Source: Gambelia wislizenii
Taxonomy: Eukaryota; Chordata; Lepidosauria; Squamata; Crotaphytidae
Assembly: GCA_030847615.1 (NCBI GenBank)
Contig: JAUMIR010000004.1
Span: 98,284,001 to 98,348,000 of the forward strand
Length of the DNA: 64,000 nt
Direction of reading: 5' to 3'
Made by a program: the position numbers and the translations under genes. Below the pieces are notes generated by a model. It was given only the letters and a program-made list of their open reading frames with translations. It was not told the DNA's origin and searched no databases. Positions 10,602 through 31,866 of this stretch are shown in pieces; position 1 is the first letter of the stretch, and every line of letters begins with the position of its first letter.

Positions 10602-11111
10602 TATATGACAAAGTAAACAAATTGAAGGAGGCAAAGGTGTTTTTGTTCCAGATAGTTTGTTAACTGTGGGGGTGGGGGGAATCAGAGTTAGCCTGCAGTT
10701 CCTAGATCATGTAGATGCCTTTATTTTCAGCCTTAGTGATGCTGCTTATTCCACCCAGGAAAAGCAAGTCTTTCATTTAAGAACAGTACTGTGGAGGCAA
10801 AAGTAGTTAAAGCAAGGAAAGAGGGATAGCAGTGGTGGAACAGGGAAGAACTGCCTTTCATGAACATAGGCTTAGAGAGTCAGAAGAGGAATTAGGTCCT
10901 TCAACTTCCCTCTGCCAAACCCCAACAGAAGCTGGTTTCAAGAATGGGAAGTCAAATATTTTGTAGGTTGCTTGGTTTTTTAGGTTGCATTAGAATACAT
11001 ATGGCTTTAAAAAATGGTGAGTTGGCTTTAACAAAAAGTGAATTGTTTTAAAAATGAAATCTAGGCATGTTGTAAACCTACTCAGTTTCCTTACTTTTCA
11101 GATAAAACAAG

Positions 11112-20788
<9,677 letters not shown>

Positions 20789-22660
20789 TTCATTCATAGT
20801 TCTGGAAGTTGACATGGACTAGATTTAAGAAATCAGCTGTGTGGTTCCAAAGTTTTACAGAAACAGTGAACATTACCCATTCAATAGTTCAGTAATATAA
20901 AATATTTTGTATTTTAATTATGCTGCTTGTTCGGCATTTCCTTTCAGTTGATTTTTGCATTTTGCACTTACTCCCAGGATCTACCTTTTCAGTTGAAAAG
21001 AAGAAATAAATAAGACATTTTCAGTGCAGATTAAGGAGTGTGTGCCTGTGTGTGGATGTATGTATGTCACTTTATGTAACAGATATGTTTGACTCCCTTC
21101 TCCTTCTAAAGTAGAAATAAAATAAATCTTTAATTTGGTTACAGTAACTTTTTTTATTGCAGCCAAGCAGTTCTTATTAAATATGAAAAGTGAGTCTTAC
21201 CTGTCCACATTTCATTAATTCCCAGTGCTGCTGCTCACAAAGTAGTGTTTGGGTTTAAAATAGTAAAAAGTCTTTATTGTCCATATTCCATGAAGTTCAG
21301 ATATTTCTGACTAATCAGCATTTCATTTTAATTTTCTGTGTTAACTATTGTGTTTGCAAATGTATTTCTCATCCCTATTGATGGTGTATCTGTGTAGTTT
21401 CCCATCAGCTCATTTTTTATTTTAAATTGTACCAAAGACAGGATATTAACATGCATGTTTATTGCAACGTCTTTTTTATAAAAAACACCAACACTGCTTA
21501 AGAGCTATTTTCCTCTATAAAGCTCTTCTCTCCTTTACTTTAATACTTAGGTTGCATTCACATGTTATGGGATAATCTACTTTGCCTTGGATAAAAGTGC
21601 TACCTGTCTCATATGAGCAGGTGCCAACCCTGCATCTGTGGCCTGCTCTCTGTAAAGAGGCCAAAATGGTATGCTTATTCAGGGTAGCTGGGAGAAGCCC
21701 ACAGTATCTGTGGTTGTGATAAAGATTAGAGGCTATACTCTGCTCAGTAATGAATCCAGTGCTTTGTGGTTTCTCCTTGGTACAATTATCTGTCTTTCAG
21801 TTAGACCCCTCTTCAGACTGCTGAGTGCTGTTCAACACTGCATCTTGGCGAAGCGGTGCTTGTCTTGACTTGGTATATTTTTCAGTGGTATTACTCAGCT
21901 TTGATAGGAGGATATCCCTCTCCCCTTTGACTTCCAGTAGGAAATGGTGCATTGTTGTGCACAGCTAGATCATTTGTTATAAGATGTAAAACAGTTCTAG
22001 TGTTATAATTTAGCTTCTAAGGGTATGTGAGCCACTGTATTACTCCAGACTCTAAAATCTGGATGTATAATTTTGATGATACAGAATGAACAAGGGCCGT
22101 TGGTTATGTAGCATTTCTACAGACTTTTCCAACAAAAGGCTTAAACCATTAACTTTTGAGGGCAGCATTCCCTTATCTTTTATCTGCATCCTACATTAGG
22201 TGGGCTTAATGGTTACTGTCACATTTGAAAACAAAACCCCTCTGGTACAGAGAGGGTAGTGACAGTGTCACAGGTACAGTGCAGTATTTTATAAACCCTT
22301 CCTCCCAACTGCTGAATGTGAAGCTCTTCCTAGCCGTTCTTCAAAGGTGCTTGATGTAATCTTTGCAGCTTAGCATCATTGTAACCTTTGTCAAGGACAA
22401 CTGTGGCTTGGGAAAGCCATCTTTCTTATCAGCTTACTTTGGCGTACTTTTGAAACATATCCACTTTCTGTGTAAATACAGACATCCACCAACTATACAG
22501 TTTGAGGCTCTCAGCATTCTAGTGACATCAAGCTGAACCACGAAAGCAGAGCTTGTAGTGGTTTGTCATCTGGACCGCTCACTTGATTTTATAGACTTGT
22601 TCAGTTTTCTTGTTCTATTTTATATAATACATGGATCTTAATAAAATAACTCAAAGGAGG
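20789..22660 (+). other. BTF3L4: BTF3L4 3' UTR, with several candidate poly(A) signals
   Basis: AT-rich and free of recognisable transposons, unlike the introns, which suggests retained UTR. AATAAA is seen at 21005-21010, 21116-21121, 21121-21126 and 22640-22645. The first cluster would give a UTR of about 350 bases. The 22640 signal is followed by a GT-rich stretch (CTTGTGTGTT, near 22672) and would give about 1.9 kb. A further AATAAA at 23641 could extend it. Which ends are used cannot be told from sequence. Confidence 0.55.
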
Positions 22661-25180
22661 CAATGTTCCCTCTTGTGTGTTATCTCCTTCTCTCATCAGT
22701 ACTAATAGAGAAACAACATTGATATAGGTAGAGCTTTAATCAGCAATACACTTGTCATACTACAGGGTTTTTATTTACTTTCTTCTGCACACAAGCAAAT
22801 GACAAATATTCATCCTTGCAATGTCTTTGCTGTTCCATGAGATATCAAGTGAATAGAGCATTTGTATTGATTAGTATAAATGAAGTTCGCTTAAAATTTC
22901 ACTGCTGTGCTGCTCTAATGATATTTTTATTTCAACCATTAATAATTAGTATCAGTCTGAAACACATGATAAAGTCTTCATCAGAGTGAAGAGTTAGCAC
23001 CTGGAAAAGTTTAGATTGCTTGTTTAACACAACACACCAACAAACTTCCAGCTGTATACTTTTTCTTTTTAGGTGCCAACTTATTTGTAATCTTTATTAC
23101 TGCTTTCATTTGGAAAGGAGCAATCTAACTTGCATAATGATTATTACTTTTACTGTATGCAAAGAACTGTTGGTCTTTTTTTTTTTTCTGACATACTAAA
23201 GCTTATAGAAAACTATTAAACTGAGAATTGAAGGTGTGAACAATTAAGGCTCTTGTCATATTGCCCAGTTCTCCCTTGTAATTTTCTGGGACCAGCATCC
23301 CTCCTAGGTTGAGCCATTATAGTATTCTGCATCCGATGCAATGGGGTACAGCAATGAGATCTAGCAATTCGCTGGTAATTTTCTTAATGTCAAATATTTG
23401 AGTAAGTAATAACATTCAAGAACACTATCAAATTTTTATTTTAGTTAATATCTTCTTGAGCACCTCTAACACAATGAAGTATATTATAGATTAAACAAAC
23501 ATTATTTGGGATTAAACATTCATTAGAAAACACATAGATCTGTTGAACCCTGATCTTGGACTCTTGGTACTGAAGTTCTATTGATGTGTGTTGAACTTAT
23601 TTCTGAATGTGCTTCCTTTGGGTTAGAGCTTAATATATTTAATAAATTTAAAAGGGGTTGCCATGATTTATAATCTGCATAGTACTGTATAACCTTACTG
23701 GAGGGAGGTTATCACAGAATGATAATTCAAATACTTTGAAGAGGCATTATTTTGGTCCCAGTTATATTTTAACCATAATATTAAATAATTTGCTCTTAAA
23801 TTCTAGTTTGTCAGCAACATGTTGTCCAGGGACCTTTGTGATGTGGCCTAACCTCAGCAGTAGAAGCCTGGTGCATTATCTTTATGAAATAATGTAGTGC
23901 GCTGCTTTGATCTCGAAAGCTTCATAGAACATGAGAGACTACTGGTTACTCACTGTTACCGTGAAGTAGTTGCAGAGAAGCACTTCATGAATACTCAAAG
24001 GCTATCATGAAGAGGACATTTATGTTCATGCAGTTGTACTTTACCTTAGTCTTGCATGATCTGCTCTACTGCTGTAGTTTAGGAAGGTGAATTTGAGAGA
24101 GGATTCTTTTGGGAAGAAAAATACTACAGTATTGTCATTACACATGAGAAGGGAGCAGGAAGAAGTAATGCAACTATAAGTGCCATATAATAAAGCCAAT
24201 GCAATATAATAATCCCTCATAGATTTCTTAAGTAGATTTGAAAATAACACAAGGTGCAGTGTATGATGACTAGTAAATTATTGTGATTTTTCAGTATGAA
24301 TACTCACCTTTAGGAACTTTTAAGGCAACCACCGCTTGTTACCAATCAATAGTTGCATCCATATCTTTGATGACATCTCAGAGAGCATTGAGTGTTGTAT
24401 TCATGCTATAGGGGAAGATTAGAATGATTGTGATTTGGCAGGTTGCTCACTCTGATTCTAGAACAGATAATGGATGTCATAGGAAAGATATATCCTACAA
24501 CAATGGTGAAAGCTTAGAAATTAACATGAGAAAGACACATTTTCAAGGTATTGTGCCATGAGATGAAAAGGTACCAAATTGTCATATTCTGCAGTGGTAG
24601 ACATCAATAAGTCATTGAGAAACATCCAAAGTGACAACATAACCAATTTATCCATCTCTTAGAACCATGTGACCCCACAAAATCTCACTGAAAGATAATT
24701 CACCTACATTTGAATACGCACTTGTATTTTAGATGTGTCATTTTGTGTTGTTTATCATATTTGTCAAATAAGATAAAATCTGAAGCAAGTACGGTCTTGG
24801 AGAAATGGATATAACAGCTCAACACATACACAGTATACTTGATTTAGTGACTTCCCTCTGGGATTTCATTAATTTAATATCCTAGCATCCAGGGATTTTT
24901 GCATTAAAATAAAGGAACGCCTACACAAAGTCCTACTCTTCTGCTTCCTTGTGGCATGGAAGTGATCCTGGGTTTCTGAAAACTGCCAGGGTGGTAAGGC
25001 TTCAAGTACAGCTCTGGTTTGGACTGTCTCTTGTCTGAAAATTAGCATGAGTTTGGATGGAGTGGCTCATCACCAGAAAGATGGCCATCAGGTGACAAAA
25101 GCTGTATCAACTGGAATACTAATCTGTACCAATGGAAGGACCAGCATTAACTGTAGATCTTCAAAGTATACTATAAAGCA
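22661..25180. other. Downstream of BTF3L4: no feature recognised
   Basis: AT-rich single-copy-looking sequence with no coding signal and no repeat I recognise. It could include a longer BTF3L4 3' UTR (AATAAA at 23641). Confidence 0.4.
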
Positions 25181-25900
25181 GACCTGCACAACTTGGCAGT
25201 AGGTAGGGGCCAAAATTAAAATAGGCTAAACTTCTAAGGGTTTTTTAGCAGCGCACTTTCCAAGTAAAAGAATAAGTGGTGTTAATGCTTCCTTAGAGGC
25301 ATGGTTGCCAGCTTTTCAATAGGCTCTGCAGCTGTCTCTATAATGCTGGCTGGCTTTATGTACAGGAGAGCAGCAAGATACGTTTCCCCACTCCCTACCA
25401 GGAAAAGCTGTACCTCATGTGCCAGCCAGCCCATGGAGGGTCTTAAAGGCAAACATAAGGGTAGCCCAGCAGTTATTTTTCCCCGGTCAGTTAGCAACCC
25501 CATAAAGTGGCAACCCAAGAGTCTGTGTGGACAAGCCATCACGGGACCATCTTACTCTGTTTCAAAGCTATACTTGACACTAGAGTGGGAACAGCACAAG
25601 ACAGAAATATAAGCAACAGCAAATGCCAGGGAAAGTTGAGCAAATGAGACCTATTCCACATAGCCTGCAATAATAGCCTCAGCACTCAGGACATGCCAAG
25701 ATAATCATTCACCACAGATGTTCCCCTTTTCCCAGGCCTTTGATTCTCAACCTCAACACCACAGCCTCCCAACAGCAAAGCAACTTGCCCTCCAGATAGA
25801 AAGTAAGGGAAAGTAGACAGATTTTCTCACAACCTCCAGGCAAATATTTCTAAAAGAACTCTCCTCACTGCACCAGACTACCTCAGGACCGACCACCTGC
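25181..25900. other. Unassigned intergenic
   Basis: Moderately GC-rich, non-coding. Probably old transposon sequence, but no family recognised. Confidence 0.35.
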
Positions 25901-25901
25901 T

Positions 25902-26230
25902 ACAAATTGATCAGGCCGCTACAGGAGAGAAGAGGTGCATGCACGGCAGCGAGTGGAGAGGCGTGCAGAAGAAAACCGGGTCTTTTCTCTGGGTCTCTAC
26001 CTGACCTCAGCCAACAAATTGATCAGACCGCTGCAGGAAGGAAGTGGAGTACGTGCAGCGGTGTGTGAAGGGGCGTGCAGAGGAAACCCGCGCCTTTTCC
26101 CCTGGACCCATCGTTGGGCAACAAATTGATCAGGCCACTGCAGGAAGGAAGAGGAGTTGGCCAAGCAGCTTCCTACTGCCTCGAGGGAAGAGGTTCTTTC
26201 CCAGTAGACTTGTATGTAGAGCAAAGGGTA
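25902..26230. repeat. Tandem repeat, about 110-bp unit, three copies
   Basis: ACAAATTGATCAGGCCGCT or close variants start at 25902, 26014 and 26121 (spacing 112 and 107). Each is followed by CAGGAAGGAAG-like and GTGCAGCG-like text and a TTTTCCCCTGG-like stretch. It may belong to a larger unrecognised element. Confidence 0.75.
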
Positions 26231-26472
26231 TAAAGACACGAAGCCAGCATCTCAATTAGAACCTAACTGGTTTCACCAGAAGAGGCAGGAAGGTTCTCCC
26301 ACACACACCGGTCCTTACCTCGTGAACCAGGGAGAAGGGTGGAGAAGAGTGATTAGTTGTGGGGGAGAAAATCGAAATGTGCCTATTTATATCCTCTCTT
26401 TGCGGGCTGCATGAAATCCTTTGACAGGCCAGATGTTGTGCAGGCCTGCTATAAAGGAATAATCTGTCCACT

Positions 26473-27120
26473 GGGGTGTGTGTGTCTAAATGGTGAAAAT
26501 AACCCTTGTGGAATTTGCTGGGAATACGACCTGTCTAAATGGGATCACGCATCAGTCCACTGTATTCTGCAGGAGGGGGGCAAAAAACACAGCAGGGGAA
26601 AACCCTTTGCAGCTTTTCCTGTAGTTTTTTTAAAACAGCAAGTGCGCATTCCTGATCATTGGAACAAGTGATTCAATATGAATCACTTTCCCATAGGAGA
26701 GGAAGCACAAAGCCGATTGTCCCGGTGAGCATGGGGGCAGGGCTTACTAACAGGGCAAGTGCCCGCTGCCACCATGTTGGATTTTTGCCTTAGTGAGCAA
26801 TTGCTAAGGTGATAAAACGGGGTTTGGTGTGTGTGTGGGTTTTTTGTTGTTTTTTTTTTGGTGTGTATTGTTGTTTTGGTTTTTTTGCTTTGCTTTCCTG
26901 TTAAATCAAAAAAATCACTCTAACGTACCTTGGACATTGTGGGTTTTTTAAAAGTTTGTTGGTGGCAAATTGAGGCAAGTACAAACACGAGTAAATCACT
27001 TGTGGCCGACATCTTGTATGCAAAGTTTATGTGGGCAAAACCACTGTTAAGATAAGTTGCCGCTGCTGCAAAATGCCATTACTGTGAGGCACTCTGGGTG
27101 AGATGTGAGAACTTCTCCTG
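26473..27120. mobile_element. 600-bp non-autonomous DNA element, copy 2
   Basis: Matches 5233-5832 in reverse orientation: TGTCTAAATGGTGAAAAT near the start, TAAATGGGATCACGCATCA, CTTTGCAGCTTTTCCTG, CCACCATGTTGGATTTTTG, and TGCAAAATGCCATTACTGTG near the end. T-rich expansions are present inside (26830-26890). Confidence 0.6.
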
Positions 27121-27186
27121 GCAGGTGCAGACTACTCTATTGTATTGCCCCTTCTAATCATTGCAATACATTTTATTTGACATTTT

Positions 27187-27300
27187 TATTTATTTATTTA
27201 TTTATTATTTAGTTATTTATACCCCCGTTCTTCAGCCACAAGGCTATCAGAGCTACTTACAAATTGTTTTAAGCAATAGCTATTTACACATCTACATTTG
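27187..27300 (-). mobile_element. TTTA-tailed repeat (LINE 3' end), copy 1
   Basis: TTTATTTATTTA then CTTCAGCCACAAGGCTATCA and TTTTAAGCAATAGCTATTTA. Read on the minus strand it is a 3' end with a (TAAA)n tail. Five copies share this tail and stop at different points, as for a 5'-truncating LINE. Confidence 0.7.
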
Positions 27301-27591
27301 AATGTGGTAATGGGAACTTTTGGCCAATTTCCTGCTTTCCCAGGCTTTAAAACACAAATGTGAGCCATGATTAATTATTTTACTTAGATTTCCTTTTCTC
27401 TGAGCTAAAGACAACTGCATATGTGGTACTTGGAGGAGGCTCAAGTATCTGTCATCTTGATGTAGGAAGGTTTAAAAGACTCTGTATTAAATTAGCCATG
27501 GATCTACAATATGCAATTACTGTAGCATCTCCAGTCATAATTTGCATTCTGCTATCCAGCATGCAACATACTGGTAGCATTTATGTGGTGT

Positions 27592-27793
27592 AGTGGTTTG
27601 AACATTGGACAACTGGAAACCAGGGTTCAGATCTTCACTCAGCCATGGAAACCCACTGAGTGACCTTGGGAAAGTCACATTCTCTCATCCTGAGAGGAAG
27701 GCAAAGGGAATTCCTCTGAACAAATCTTCCCAAGAAAACCCCATGAAAGGGTCGCCATTACTTGCAAATGGGAAAGCACACAACAACAAATGT
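27592..27793 (+). mobile_element. Sauria SINE, full length
   Basis: tRNA-like head with A box (GTGTAGTGGTTTGAACATTGG) at 27597 and B box (GGGTTCAGATC) near 27624. The conserved middle follows (CCACTGAGTGACCTTGGGAA, CAAATCTTCCCAAGAAAACC), then a BovB-like tail (GGGTCGCCATTACTTG, CACACAACAACAAA). Pol III-transcribed class mobilised by BovB. Confidence 0.88.
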
Positions 27794-28090
27794 AATTGTG
27801 CACTTTTAAATACCTGTAAAAGAGGTATAGAACATCCACTTCATCATCACAGAGACATGTAGTAATATGACACAACAAATTGTTCTCTTCTCTACACAGT
27901 GCACTCATTGACTGATGATTGTGCAGTCAGATTGTCACAGTGATCATATATGCAAGAAGGCAACCATATGTCTGGTACCTTAACATTAATAATCTCTGGT
28001 CTCATCTTTTGCTGATCATGGAAAAATCATGGTAGCAACAAAGAACACAAAAAAATAATAACACACTATCTAAAGGATTCTTAGTATTTT

Positions 28091-29427
28091 TTTTCCTCTT
28101 CGAGGTCTCTGTAACTCACACAAATGGATTATTTGCACCTGCACAGTGCATCATTTGGAACCTTCTAGAGCAGTTATATAAGCATTTTGGCAGTAGTCCT
28201 ACCCACTCACTGTTATTTGTCAGCAGTCTCTTGGTATTTCCAATGCCTAGGCAAGCCTTCTTGTCTCTGACCCTGTCATCAAAAAGTTCTTAAAGGGATA
28301 TAAGAATCTGCAACCACCTGTATGTATCAGGACCCACTGCCCAGTGGAATCTGCAGTCCATTCTCTCTCAACTCTCTAAGAAGACCTTTGAGCCCAAGGC
28401 ATAATGAGACCTGTGTTTATTCTCCTGGAAAACAGCCTTCTTGATTGCCGTCACCTCTGCCAGGTGAGCTCGAGAGCTTTTTTCACTCCATGTGGACTAA
28501 CCTTACCTGCATTTCCATAAAGGACAATTTGGTCCTCAGACTGGACATTGCGTTTCTCTCAAAAGTGGTGTCTGCATTCCATTTGAAACAGAACATTGTT
28601 TTCCCTGCATTTCTCCAGAACCCTACTATTGATTTAGAGCACTCTCTGTATGGTTTAGATGGGTGCAGAATGTTGGCCTTCTGTATTAACCACATTGCCT
28701 CGTTTAGATAATTGCATAGACTTTTTGTCTGCTATTCCTCTAATAAGAAAGGACTTCTGGTGTCATCTCAACGCCTCTCCAAGTGGATTGCAGCTACAAT
28801 TTGTTTGGCCTATGAGATTGTGGGCACACAACCTCCAGGTCAAGTGAGGAGTCACTCTTTTAGAGGTCTGGCAGTGTCAGCAGCCTTCTTGAGAGGAGCA
28901 CCTCTGCACGACATCTGTGGAACTCCTACCTGGTCTCAGCAATCAACTTTCATCTTCTATTATAGGCTGGATACTAAATCTCAGCAAGAGGGCACATTTT
29001 ACAGGGGGCTGTGTTTTTTTCCCTGTGTGGCATGACACTCCTTCCTCCTATGGTTTTAGGTTGCTAGTCTCCCATTTGTGTGAGTCACAGAGACCACAAA
29101 GAAAAGTAACAATTTGCTTACCTGTAGCTCTTTGAGTAGTCATCTGTGAAGTCACACAACCTCACTCATCCTCCCCTCATCATGTCCTGCCTCTCCTTAG
29201 ATCCTTGGATTCTGCTGCTTTGGCATCCATGGAACTGAGGGGTTAGGTGGGAAATGGTGCCTTTGAAGCACATGGGGAGTGGAAAGAACTACTGTACCAC
29301 CAAAATGCTTATATAACTGCTCTAGAAGGTTCCAAATGATGCAGTGCACAAGCGCAGATAACCCATTTGTGTGAGTTCACAGATGACCCCTCAAAGAACC
29401 ACAGTTACAGGTAAGTAACCTGTTCTT
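28091..29427 (+). mobile_element. DIRS element, internally deleted, with both ITRs and tyrosine recombinase remnant
   Basis: The left end (28091 to about 28190, with ACTCACACAAATGG and CATTTGGAACCTTCTAGAGC) is the reverse complement of the right end (about 29299-29427). Just inside the right ITR, an internal region near 29080-29155 (GTGTGAGTCACAGAGACCAC ... GCTCTTTGAGTAGTCATC) is complementary to both outer tips, the DIRS circular-junction signature. Between them only tyrosine recombinase coding remains. The frame 28712-29035 has LVSSQRLSKWI, HSFRGLAVSAAFL (H-x-x-R box) and FYYRLD (tyrosine box). Gag, RT and RNase H are absent. Confidence 0.8.
28712..29035 (+). pseudogene. DIRS tyrosine recombinase C-terminus
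   Basis: The 107-codon frame encodes the end of the recombinase: H-x-x-R at HSFR, then LHDICGTPTWSQQSTF and a tyrosine box FYYRLD. The upstream recombinase coding (28260-28700) is spread over frames with stops. Not functional. Confidence 0.75.
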
Positions 29428-30896
29428 ACTAGTTTAGGCGCTGGTATTGTGCATCACAACACAATATAAGACACAAATTACATTCATAATGCTGTTACCT
29501 CACACATGCTCACAATATATTATATAAAACAGAAGATACTCAACCATTAACCCAACTGTGGGATTACCATACAAAGGAGGTGGATTTTTTTGCTTTGGGT
29601 ATTAATGTGTTTTGAACTTTATCTGAGATTAAATATGCACACATATATGCATGTTTATTCAGAACCGAAGTAATGTATATACTTCATCATAAGTAAATAT
29701 GTAAAAGATAAACATGCTAGTTGAATGTGGTAAACATGTTCAGCATGGCAGACATCATCACCATATCACCTAGTTATTTTATTTATATATGGCTAGGCTC
29801 TACATAGTTCTTTAATGATGGAATTAAATTCATTCTGGTATTAATTATACAAGCAATAAGTAACCATTAAGTATTTCAGAACATTAAAATGCTAAGAACG
29901 ATTGGTTCTGTGATATTCAGAAAGGATGTTACAGTTAAAATAAAAGATTACAAAACTAACTAAAAGTAAAATTTAATAGATCTAAATTAAATTTAACAAA
30001 TAAAATAGGTAGAGTAATATTTGAAAAAACAGGAGCAAAACATCAGTAAGTTTTCTGTGCTAATCCATATCCCCCCTCTTCTTTGCGCTAGAGCTAAGGA
30101 TAACTGCCAGAGATATTTCCAAGGGAGAAGGATAATGCCATGCCTTACAGCATGATCTTTGCATGTTTCTATACTTGCTATACTCAGAAATATTTTAATT
30201 GCCAACAAGCTATAATAAGCTTTAAAAAGTCACAACTAACTCGGTTATGACACAGATGTTGAACAGCGTCTATAAAAAGCAGACTGTAGACTGTTTTGAT
30301 GTATGTTTTAAATAAAGGTTATAATATTTTAATGTTTTTTCACCTTTCTCAAGCTTACACAGATGGTTACTCTCAGACATATACTTGGATTTATGCTTTG
30401 TAACATCAAACAGACATTCAAAAATTAAATTTGGTTCATAAACCTATTACTTCTGTGTATACATGGTGACAATCTGAAGCAAGTCAGGATTATATTATCA
30501 TATACTATTTTCATACAGGGTGCTGTCCCTTTAACACACAGAGTGGGCACATTGTGAACACTGTTCTATGGAGGATGTCTGTGGTTCGCTAGTTCTGCGT
30601 TTGTTTCTCTGGATATATCTGACAGCAATACAACTGCTAAAAATGAAGCAACATCTAATATGTTGCTTAATACTTTAATAGGGTGGAGACTTAATTGTGG
30701 ACTTAGGAGGTGGTTCTCTCTTCCAAAATCAAATAGGTAGCTAAGTCCATACTCCTACTAGCAGTGCAAAGGGGGTTCTGTGTGTCTATGGATGTGTTAG
30801 TTATGCGTCAGTTTACCAGCATCCCCCTTTCTATTACTGCCCTTAATAATGTTTTCATTTATACAGATATGACACATTCAAATATTACAGTTATCC
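29428..30896. other. Intergenic, unassigned
   Basis: AT-rich, no gene or repeat recognised. Confidence 0.4.
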
Positions 30897-30897
30897 C

Positions 30898-31116
30898 TTC
30901 ATATTCGCTGGGGTTTGGTTCCAGGACCGCCTGTGGAGACCAAAATCAGTGAATACTCAAGTCCCATTATATGCAGTGGCATAGCACAATGGTGTCCCTT
31001 ATATAAAATGGCAAAATCAGGGTTTGCTTTTGTGATTATTATTTTTTTTTAATATTTTCAAGCTGTGAATACTTAAATCCATGGATACCAAATCTGTGGA
31101 TATGGAGGGACAACTG
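30898..31116 (-). mobile_element. Tigger-like MITE, family A, copy 2
   Basis: CAGTTATCCCTTCATATTCG and TATGGAGGGACAACTG ends, TA on both sides (30896-30897, 31117-31118). Reverse of copy 1. Confidence 0.85.
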
Positions 31117-31619
31117 TATTTTAACTGTAAACAGTTACCACAGCAATAAGGGAAATAGAAGTTCACAAAAACATCAGAAGAAAGCTTTCCTACTCTCCTA
31201 CATCAGGAATTTTCCATACTCCACACATGTTCCACTAATAATGGCCACAGTTTTATTTAATAGTATCTGTAAGGAATTACAGTGCACATGATATCTCATC
31301 TCTAAATGTGGTTACTTGGATGCAAGTTACAGTAGGCTCACACTTTATTAGGACCAACTAATATGTCACAAAGTGTCCAGCAAGATTTTTAGGCCTGCAG
31401 AACTCTTGTCCAGTCTGGATATTAACCTCTGCTAACAGATCAGCATGGCTTCCTTTGATTCCTGGAACCAAATAACACTGATTTAAGTGAAACTCCTAAG
31501 TATATTTAGGCTGCAGCCATAGTATGAAAGCTCTGAAAAGAGCACTAGCATGTAGGTCCAAATAACATTTAGAAACATTTAATTAAATTCCACATATGTT
31601 TGGGTGAGTCTATTCTTTA

Positions 31620-31866
31620 TATTATTTTTTTTTATTTTATTTTTTATTTATACCCCGCTCTTCAGCCACAAGGCTATCAGAGCAGCTTACAAATTGTTTT
31701 AAGCAATAGCTATTTACACATCTACGCTGCATTAAACAGTTTCCAATGTGTGTTAGCTAATTGCCCCCACAAGCTGGGTACTCATTTTACCGACCTACGA
31801 AAGGATGGAAGGCTGAGTGAACCTTGGAGCTCTCTAGAATCGAACTTGCAACGTGGGGATTAATAT
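31620..31866 (-). mobile_element. TTTA-tailed repeat, copy 2 (longest)
   Basis: As 27187, but extends through AGCTGGGTACTCATTTTACC and GGATGGAAGGCTGAGTGAAC to about 31866. Confidence 0.75.

Noticed and set aside
29080..29120. Possible splice donor/exon in the DIRS internal complementary region (TTACCTGT)
   Set aside because: It is part of the mirrored terminal sequence of the DIRS element and occurs again in the right ITR.
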